Positions 1 through 3,686 of a stretch of 6,145 nt of DNA are shown one piece after another. Source of the DNA: JAJPXI01 sp045595705. Lineage in GTDB: Bacteria; Bacillota; Clostridia; Oscillospirales; Oscillospiraceae. The notes under the pieces are model-generated. The model worked only from the letters and a program-made list of their open reading frames with translations, had not been told where the DNA came from and did no database searches. How positions within the stretch are numbered: position 1 is the first letter of the stretch; each line of letters starts with the position of its first letter. The position numbers and the translations under genes were made by a program. The stretch is from assembly GCA_045595705.1 (NCBI GenBank), contig JAZOBA010000072.1:1-6145 (forward strand). The letters are read 5' to 3'.

Positions 1-223
1 GACAGGGGGCACTGAGGAATACCTGAGCGGGGAACAGGCGCAGAGCATTCCGCTGGAGCATGCAAACCTTGCCGCGGAGGAAGTGACCCGCCTGCGCGCG
101 GAGTTTGATATGGACGACGGCGTTCCGGAATATGATGTGGAGTTTCGCCATGGCCGTCTGGAGTACGAATATGAGCTCCACGCCGTGACAGGAGCCATCC
201 GTTTTCACAGTGTGGATGGCTGA
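1..223 (+). CDS. PepSY-domain protein, C-terminal fragment
   Basis: The gene enters from the left edge (reading frame from base 2) and ends at TGA 221-223, leaving 73 residues. The fragment has the pattern of a C-terminal PepSY repeat: LSGEQAQSIPLEHANL (helix with alternating Ala/Glu), then VTRLRAEFDMDDGVPEYDVEF, then a strand with LEYEYELHAVTGAIRFHSVDG. The D-DDG-P-Y-V-F and EYEYE-A-TG-I spacing is typical of PepSY proteins in Clostridia, which often carry two or three such repeats behind a signal peptide or lipobox. PepSY domains are generally extracytoplasmic and some are thought to inhibit peptidases; the role of this protein cannot be read from the fragment. No start, signal peptide or anchor is visible because the 5' part is missing. 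Transcription probably ends at the shared hairpin at 272-324. Family assignment is fairly sure; function is unknown. Confidence 0.75.
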   Translation, partial: TGGTEEYLSGEQAQSIPLEHANLAAEEVTRLRAEFDMDDGVPEYDVEFRHGRLEYEYELHAVTGAIRFHSVDG

Positions 224-271
224 AAAAGCAAATGGGCTGCCCTGTCAGGCTGGCGGGGCAGTACGGAACAG

Positions 272-324
272 AAAAAAGGCGCTGTCTTTTATGGTTTCCA
301 AACCATAAAAGACTGCGCTTTTTT
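272..324. terminator. Bidirectional intrinsic terminator between the PepSY gene and rplT
   Basis: A perfect 14-bp stem (284-297 with 300-313, 2-nt loop CC) continues, after one T-T mismatch, into GCGC/GCGC and an A-run/T-run (272-277 and 319-324). Either strand therefore gives a GC-containing hairpin followed by U residues. It lies between two converging genes, 48 bases past the PepSY stop and 17 bases past the rplT stop, so it very likely ends both transcripts. The stem is unusually long and AT-rich in its upper part. Confidence 0.9.
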
Positions 325-341
325 AACGGATGAAGTGGGGA

Positions 342-698
342 TTAGCCCAGCTGAGCCTTTGCCATCTCGGTCAGAGCGGTGAAGGCGGCCTTGTCGTTGA
401 CAGCCAGCTCGGCCAGCATCTTGCGGTTGATCTCCACGCCGGCCTTCTTCAGACCGTTCATGAAGGTGGAGTAGTTCATGCCGTTCATTTTGCAGGCGGC
501 AGAAATACGGGTGATCCACAGACGGCGGAAATCACGCTTCTTCAGGCGACGGCCGGTGTAAGCGTAGGTCAGGGACTTCATGACCTGCTCGTGAGCCATC
601 TTAAAGTGCTTGCTCTTGGCGCCCCAGTAGCCCTTGGCCAGCTTCAGGGTCTTATTTCTTCTTTTGCGCGTCATCATTGCGCCTTTAACACGTGCCAT
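342..698 (-). CDS. rplT: 50S ribosomal protein L20
   Basis: This gene encodes 118 residues, the usual length for bL20. L20 binds 23S rRNA early in large-subunit assembly, and in Firmicutes it also represses its own operon by binding the infC leader. The basic N-terminal extension (MARVKGAMMTRKRRNKTLKLAKGYWG) is the long helix that threads into rRNA. The family signature follows as KKRDFRRLWITRISAACK (about residues 53-70), then NGMNYSTFMNGLKKAGVEINRKMLAELA and a C-terminal helix. The start ATG (696-698) has an AGGAGG Shine-Dalgarno at 708-713, 9 nt upstream. It is the last gene of the infC-rpmI-rplT operon, 34 nt after the rpmI stop, and ends TAA just before the shared terminator. Nothing is missing or unusual. 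Confidence 0.98.
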   Translation of the reverse strand: MARVKGAMMTRKRRNKTLKLAKGYWGAKSKHFKMAHEQVMKSLTYAYTGRRLKKRDFRRLWITRISAACKMNGMNYSTFMNGLKKAGVEINRKMLAELAVNDKAAFTALTEMAKAQLG

Positions 699-732
699 TT
701 GTATAAGCCTCCTATATGAATGTCAGTTTTTC

Positions 733-936
733 TTACTTATAGAGGATCATGCGCTTGATTGCTGCCTCGTTGGTCTTGTCAGCGTAGGCAGTGCCGCGCA
801 GGGCACGCTTCAGCTTGGTGGTCTTGCCGTGGCCGTTGAGCAGGTGACGCTTCTTGGTCTGGCCGCGCTTGACTTTGCCGCTCTTGGTCAGGGAGAAACG
901 CTTCTTAGCGCCGCTGTGAGTCTTGATCTTAGGCAT
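733..936 (-). CDS. rpmI: 50S ribosomal protein L35
   Basis: The gene encodes 67 residues, normal for bL35 (usually about 64-66). L35 is a small, very basic protein buried in the large subunit. The N-terminus MPKIKTHSGAKKRF is the family signature. The rest is Lys/Arg-rich (KVKRGQTKKRHLLN, then KTTKLKRALRGTAY) and ends in the usual acidic/basic helix before MILYK. The ATG at 934-936 is preceded by AAGGAG at 945-950, 8 nt away. It sits between infC (20 nt upstream) and rplT (34 nt downstream), the classical order, so expression is presumably controlled from the infC leader together with its neighbours. Confidence 0.98.
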   Translation of the reverse strand: MPKIKTHSGAKKRFSLTKSGKVKRGQTKKRHLLNGHGKTTKLKRALRGTAYADKTNEAAIKRMILYK

Positions 937-956
937 TTGTAAAACTCCTTTACAGT

Positions 957-1487
957 TTACTTTTTGGTTTCTTTGGTAGCTTTCGGGGACAGGAACATGC
1001 TCATGTGACGCCCTTCCAGCTTGGGACTTTTATCCATGGTAGCAATTTCTGCGCTGTCCTCAGCGAACTTGACCAGAAGATTGCGTCCAATGTCGGTGTG
1101 GGCCATTTCACGGCCGCGGAAGCGGACGGTGACCTTCACGCGGTTGCCATCGACCAGGAACTTCTGCGCATTGCGCAGTTTGGTGTTGAAGTCACCCACG
1201 TCGATGCCGGGAGACATACGAATCTCCTTGATTTCCACCACATGCTGATTCTTCTTGGCTTCCTTTTCCTTCTTGGTCTGCTCGAAACGGAACTTGCCGT
1301 AATCCATAAGCTTGCAGACGGGAGGAACTGCGGTCGGAGAGATCTTGACGAGATCCAGATCCTGTTCTTCGGCCAGAGCCAGAGCTTCTTTTGCGGACAT
1401 AATGCCCAGCTGCTCGCCCTCGCTGGAGATCAGACGGATTTCCTTATCCCGAATCTCTTCATTGATCTGATGAGTCATGTTGCTGAT
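957..1487 (-). CDS. infC: Translation initiation factor IF-3
   Basis: IF-3 binds the 30S subunit, keeps it apart from 50S and checks start-codon/initiator-tRNA pairing. The N-domain begins HQINEEIRDKEIRLI, and the PROSITE-type signature KLMDYGKFRFEQTKK is present. A Lys/Glu-rich linker and the C-domain follow (KEIRMSPGIDVGDFNTKLRNAQKF, then VKVTVRFRGREMAH), ending in a short Lys-rich tail. Start choice: a perfect GGAGGTG at 1495-1501 lies 7 nt from an in-frame ATC (1485-1487, giving I-S-N-M-T-H-Q) but 16 nt from the first ATG past it (1476-1478). The ATC start gives 176 residues and is preferred, since infC genes commonly use AUU/AUC/AUA for autoregulation; the ATG would give 173. An in-frame ATG at 1506-1508 overlaps the Shine-Dalgarno, and one at 1563-1565 would lie in the leader, so both are unlikely. 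It is first in the operon, 20 nt before rpmI. Confidence 0.95.
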   Translation of the reverse strand: MSNMTHQINEEIRDKEIRLISSEGEQLGIMSAKEALALAEEQDLDLVKISPTAVPPVCKLMDYGKFRFEQTKKEKEAKKNQHVVEIKEIRMSPGIDVGDFNTKLRNAQKFLVDGNRVKVTVRFRGREMAHTDIGRNLLVKFAEDSAEIATMDKSPKLEGRHMSMFLSPKATKETKK

Positions 1488-1494
1488 AGGAAAG

Positions 1495-1501
1495 CACCTC
1501 C
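1495..1501 (-). promoter_or_regulatory. infC Shine-Dalgarno that favours an ATC start
   Basis: GGAGGTG is fully complementary to the 16S rRNA 3' end. Its distance to the in-frame ATC at 1485-1487 is 7 nt, the optimum, while the ATG at 1476-1478 is 16 nt away. The same seven bases pair perfectly with CACCTCC in the upstream leader (1625 to 1619 on the minus strand), so the site could be masked in one leader fold. Confidence 0.75.
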
Positions 1502-1511
1502 ATTTCATACC

Positions 1512-1544
1512 AAACAAAAACGCGTGTACCGAAAGGTACCCGCG
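1512..1544 (-). terminator. Intrinsic attenuator in the infC leader
   Basis: On the minus strand CGCGGGTACC (1544-1535), a TTTC tetraloop and GGTACACGCG (1530-1521) form a 10-bp stem with a single G-A mismatch. It is followed directly by TTTTTGTTT. The hairpin ends only about 10 nt before the infC Shine-Dalgarno, so it can switch off the whole operon. The palindromic GGTACC in its 5' arm recurs upstream in the leader at 1625-1630, offering an alternative (antiterminator) pairing. Confidence 0.8.
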
Positions 1545-1654
1545 CCCACAGAAAAACCGACACATATACGTGCCGCTTTTGTTACACTGTTGACCCCTTT
1601 GCTGTTCGCTGGGGGTGAGGAGGTGGTACCCTTCCTACTTTGTTTTGCTGATAA

Positions 1655-1683
1655 AGTATATCAGAACAAATTTTCCTTGTCAA
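1655..1683 (-). promoter_or_regulatory. Sigma-A promoter of the infC-rpmI-rplT operon
   Basis: On the minus strand the -35 is TTGACA (1683-1678) and the -10 is TATACT (1660-1655), with a 17-bp spacer. The -35 is a perfect match and the -10 one base off the TATAAT consensus. AT-rich sequence with A-runs lies upstream and may act as an UP element. Transcription should start near 1648. Confidence 0.9.
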
Positions 1684-1702
1684 CAGGAAAATGCTGTTTT
1701 TT

Positions 1703-1745
1703 AAAAGAAAAATGATAAGCGCCTGTCCCTTTACGAGACAGGCGC
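1703..1745 (-). terminator. Intrinsic terminator of rpmB
   Basis: On the minus strand GCGCCTGTCTC pairs with GGGACAGGCGC (1745-1735 with 1729-1719, one G-T wobble) around a 5-nt loop. TTATCATTTTTCTTTT follows. It starts 13 bases past the rpmB stop and ends about 20 bases before the infC -35 box, so it insulates the two ribosomal protein transcripts, which run in the same direction. Confidence 0.88.
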
Positions 1746-1758
1746 ATAATCGAAGCGA

Positions 1759-1947
1759 TTACACCGCGCGGGTGACCTTGCCGGAGCGGAGGCAACGGGT
1801 ACAAACGTACACGTGCTTGGGAGTGCCGTTGACAACAGCCTTGACCCGCTTGACATTAGGCTTCCAAGTGCGGTTAGAACGGCGGTGAGAGTGGGAAACC
1901 TGAATGCCGAAAGTAACGCCCTTATCGCAAAACTCGCATTTAGCCAT
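1759..1947 (-). CDS. rpmB: 50S ribosomal protein L28, zinc-binding (C+) form
   Basis: The gene encodes 62 residues, the usual length for bL28, a small basic protein of the large subunit. It begins MAKCEFCDKGVTFG, continues VSHSHRRSNRTWKPNVKRV (the rRNA-contacting loop) and ends VYVCTRCLRSGKVTRAV. The two pairs C4-x2-C7 and C49-x2-C52 form a zinc-ribbon, so this is the zinc-containing version; many bacteria keep a second, Cys-free copy that is induced on zinc starvation, but none is seen here. The ATG (1945-1947) has AGGAGG at 1955-1960, 7 nt upstream. The gene stands alone with its own promoter (1994-2022) and terminator (1703-1745), as is common for rpmB in Firmicutes. Confidence 0.98.
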   Translation of the reverse strand: MAKCEFCDKGVTFGIQVSHSHRRSNRTWKPNVKRVKAVVNGTPKHVYVCTRCLRSGKVTRAV

Positions 1948-1993
1948 GATTGAACCTCCTCGCTCGAAAATTAACTAAAAAGCATCGACTGAT

Positions 1994-2022
1994 ATAATAG
2001 CAGACATAAAAGAAAAAAGCAA
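1994..2022 (-). promoter_or_regulatory. Promoter of rpmB
   Basis: On the minus strand TTGCTT (2022-2017), a 17-bp spacer and TATTAT (1999-1994) are seen. A TG one base before the -10 gives an extended -10 element, which would compensate for the weak -35. Transcription would start near 1987, leaving a leader of about 40 nt. An upstream TTGAAA is too far from the -10 to serve. Confidence 0.65.
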
Positions 2023-2054
2023 GTATTTTTTTCAACAAGTTTTGAATAATTTTT

Positions 2055-2071
2055 CCGGTTATGGGAACCGG
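2055..2071 (-). terminator. Weak hairpin after the membrane protein gene
   Basis: CCGGTT (2055-2060) and AACCGG (2066-2071) form a 6-bp stem with a 5-nt loop, 20 bases past the stop of the membrane protein gene. On the minus strand it is followed by AAAAATTATTC, not a clean U-run. It may be a weak terminator or an RNA 3' end stabiliser. No better terminator is present before the rpmB promoter, so some read-through into rpmB is possible. Confidence 0.4.
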
Positions 2072-2090
2072 GTTTCTATACATTATTATA

Positions 2091-3449
2091 TTATTCATTT
2101 TTTGCAGTGAGCAGGTCAATCAGCGCGGCAATGCTCCAGACCAAGGCGATCAGAATCAGTGCGGCCTCGAAGGCCATGACGTAGTACCGCCCATCGATCA
2201 GCAGGGGGAGGGTATACTTCAGCCGCAGATAGGTGCTGTAGCAACTCAGAGAGCAAAGCTCGGTCAGTGCCGCAATAGGGATACGGCGGGTGTCCATACA
2301 GGCCCACACGATGGCGAGCATGCCGGCGGGAAAGAAGTAGCGCTCGTGCATATGGGGCAGCAGGAAGGGGACGCCCAAGGCCAGCACGGTGGCGGCAGCC
2401 AGAATGATTGTTCCGGTGATACGGCGGCGCAGGAAGAACAGAACTCCCAGCACGGCAAAGACAAGAACAAAGGCGGCGATGATACCCAATGTGGAAAGCA
2501 GAGCGGTATCTACCTGTGCCTGATAGGGGAGAAAGGCGAAGACTGAGGGGGCGTTCAGGGTCAGATAAGTTTCGTGTTCGCCCATTTGGCCCAGATAAAT
2601 ACCGAGGATGTCTCGCAGCGGTTTTCCCAGAAGCAGGGCTGGCACAATGGTGATGGCGTAGCCGACAGGGAACAGGAGAAGATGACGGAACTTGACCCGC
2701 TTGGTAAACCAGAACACGCACCAGAGAGGGATGACAAATACCGTTTGCAGTTTAAAAGAGAAAGCCAGCGCCAGCAGAAGGACTGAAGTTTTAGGCCGCT
2801 CTTCCAACACCGAGGAGAGGGACAGAAGAATCAGCGCGGTATACAGACTGTCACACTGTGCCCAGCAGGCACCGTTCAGAAGAACCGTGGGGAGGAGAAG
2901 CAGCAGTCCGAAGCAGATCAGAGGGGCGGGACTGTTTTCTTTGGTAAATTGCCGGGTTAGCCGCAGGCCGCCCCAGGCCAACAGCACATCACACAGGATG
3001 GAGAATATCTTAATAAGGTAAAGGTCGGGGACGGGCAGATAGGATATGGCGGCCAGAAAATACAGATAAGTGACGTTGTAATTTCCAACCGGTTTTTTTA
3101 GTGCGGCAAAGCCACCGTTGTCCCGGAAGTAGGCCGCCCACTGAGCAAGAAAGGTCTGGTAGTCATGGGTCTGATGGTCCAGAAAGAGCAGACGCAGATA
3201 CAGAGCAAGTGCAACCGGCAACACAAGAAGAAACAGCGTCATGGCAGGACAGCCTTCTTTGTGCAGCAGAATCAGCGCCAGAAGAACGGGCAGGACCATC
3301 AGCAGTCCGGTCACGGTACGGGCCGCGCCGGTTCCCAGCGTGAGAGAAGAGGCGCCGATGACAGTACATATGATAAGAATCAGGCCGGCTGCGGCGGCTG
3401 GGACCCCAAAGTACCAAGGGACATCGGGGAGAGCAGAGCGAAGTCTCAT
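2091..3449 (-). CDS. Polytopic membrane glycosyltransferase, GT-C fold (Gpi18-like / GT87-like)
   Basis: The protein has 452 residues from the chosen ATG (3447-3449), which has GGAGG at 3455-3459, 5 nt upstream. A longer in-frame start at 3530 has no Shine-Dalgarno and lies inside the rpoB promoter, so it is rejected. About ten to twelve hydrophobic segments span the whole length. GT-C-like marks are the first extracytoplasmic loop LDHQTHDYQTFLAQW with D96 as candidate catalytic base, NYNVTYLY (123-130), NGACWAQCDSLYT (192-204), FSFKLQTVF (230-238) and HERYFFPA (368-375). This set is typical of the COG5542 (Gpi18-related mannosyltransferase) and DUF2029/GT87 group, which use polyprenyl-phosphate sugars on the outer face of the membrane. 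The sugar and acceptor are unknown. The gene is alone, divergent from rpoB, with its own promoter (3590-3619). Confidence 0.82.
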   Translation of the reverse strand: MRLRSALPDVPWYFGVPAAAAGLILIICTVIGASSLTLGTGAARTVTGLLMVLPVLLALILLHKEGCPAMTLFLLVLPVALALYLRLLFLDHQTHDYQTFLAQWAAYFRDNGGFAALKKPVGNYNVTYLYFLAAISYLPVPDLYLIKIFSILCDVLLAWGGLRLTRQFTKENSPAPLICFGLLLLLPTVLLNGACWAQCDSLYTALILLSLSSVLEERPKTSVLLLALAFSFKLQTVFVIPLWCVFWFTKRVKFRHLLLFPVGYAITIVPALLLGKPLRDILGIYLGQMGEHETYLTLNAPSVFAFLPYQAQVDTALLSTLGIIAAFVLVFAVLGVLFFLRRRITGTIILAAATVLALGVPFLLPHMHERYFFPAGMLAIVWACMDTRRIPIAALTELCSLSCYSTYLRLKYTLPLLIDGRYYVMAFEAALILIALVWSIAALIDLLTAKNE

Positions 3450-3509
3450 ACGAACCTCCGAAGGAAAAAACGGATGAAATATAAATACATTATAAAACAA
3501 AAAAGAACC

Positions 3510-3538
3510 TTGACATACGCCAAAGTTCATGGTATACT
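3510..3538 (+). promoter_or_regulatory. Sigma-A promoter of rpoB
   Basis: TTGACA (3510-3515), a 17-bp spacer and TATACT (3533-3538) form a near-perfect sigma-A promoter. Transcription should start near 3545 and give a leader of about 140 nt before the rpoB ATG at 3687. The strength suits a gene needed at a high level, and its presence means rpoB need not rely on an upstream ribosomal protein operon. Confidence 0.88.
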
Positions 3539-3600
3539 TAATCGCTTTTATATTAGAATTGGGAGGAACTACCCTCCCACACTAAGTGAAGTATACCATG
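3528..3600. repeat. 12-bp perfect inverted repeat covering both facing -10 boxes
   Basis: CATGGTATACTT (3528-3539) and AAGTATACCATG (3589-3600) are exact reverse complements separated by 49 bases. Each arm contains the -10 box and the last five spacer bases of one of the two facing promoters. Because the left arm lies upstream of the predicted rpoB start and the right arm upstream of the opposite start, the pair would not fold in either primary transcript. It acts, if at all, at the DNA level. Confidence 0.85.
3560..3579. repeat. Short palindrome between the facing promoters
   Basis: TGGGAGG (3560-3566) and CCTCCCA (3573-3579) form a 7-bp stem with a 6-nt loop AACTAC. It lies near the start of both predicted transcripts, so each could carry the hairpin. 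It is not followed by U residues on either strand, so it is not a terminator. It could be an RNA 5' stabilising hairpin or a protein operator. Confidence 0.6.
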
Positions 3601-3619
3601 GCCCTTTCGAAATTGTCAA
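3590..3619 (-). promoter_or_regulatory. Sigma-A promoter of the membrane glycosyltransferase gene
   Basis: On the minus strand TTGACA (3619-3614), an 18-bp spacer and TATACT (3595-3590) are seen. The predicted start is near 3583, giving a leader of about 134 nt to the ATG at 3449. The promoter faces the rpoB promoter, and its transcript runs straight through it. It shares the 12-bp string CATGGTATACTT with the rpoB promoter. Confidence 0.8.
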
Positions 3620-3644
3620 GAAGAAAATGCGAAATCTAACAACG

Positions 3645-3668
3645 CTGCCGGGCGTACGTGCCTGGCAG
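3645..3668 (+). promoter_or_regulatory. Hairpin just upstream of the rpoB ribosome binding site
   Basis: CTGCCGGGC (3645-3653) pairs with GCCTGGCAG (3660-3668), 9 bp with one G-T wobble and a GTACGT loop. The stem ends 5 bases before the rpoB Shine-Dalgarno GGAG (3675-3678). No U-run follows, so it is not a terminator. A role in translation control or mRNA stability is possible but not shown. Confidence 0.6.
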
Positions 3669-3686
3669 GAAAACGGAGTGTGATTT

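Larger units (their letters stand above)
1488..1648 (-). promoter_or_regulatory. infC operon leader, probable L20-responsive leader RNA
   Basis: About 160 nt of untranslated RNA lies between the predicted transcription start (near 1648) and the infC start. Reading along the minus strand it holds a GGTACC followed at once by CACCTCC (1630-1619), a hairpin ACCCC/GGGGT (1612-1616 with 1593-1597, 14-nt loop with AGCGAACAGCAAA), a less structured A-rich part, and an intrinsic terminator (1544-1512). The layout matches the Firmicutes L20 leader, where L20 binding favours premature termination of infC-rpmI-rplT. The assignment to that RNA family rests on position, length and terminator, not on an alignment. 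Confidence 0.65.

Noticed and set aside
237..261. CTGCCC/GGGCAG hairpin after the PepSY stop
   Set aside because: A 6-bp stem with a 13-nt loop and no U-run; the strong terminator follows immediately, so this is probably chance.
330..942. Plus-strand open frames opposite rplT and rpmI
   Set aside because: They are mirrored frames of two certain ribosomal protein genes and have no ribosome binding site.
1488..1565. N-terminal extension of infC to the ATG at 1563-1565
   Set aside because: The extra residues would be encoded by the attenuator hairpin and the Shine-Dalgarno, do not resemble IF-3, and no ribosome site precedes them. A leader peptide here is likewise unsupported.
1682..1698. AACAG/CTGTT inverted repeat touching the infC -35 box
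   Set aside because: Only 5 bp per arm in an AT-rich stretch, easily expected by chance; not enough to call an operator.
1005..1715. 236-codon open frame on the plus strand opposite infC
   Set aside because: It runs antisense through infC and its leader, promoter and attenuator, has no Shine-Dalgarno, and resembles no family.
2116..3417. Other frames inside the glycosyltransferase gene, on both strands
   Set aside because: The Arg/Ser/Pro-rich products are typical of out-of-frame reading; the 452-residue frame has membrane segments, motifs and a ribosome binding site.
3450..3530. N-terminal extension of the glycosyltransferase to 3530
   Set aside because: No Shine-Dalgarno is present, and the codons overlap the rpoB promoter; the ATG at 3447-3449 has GGAGG 5 nt upstream.
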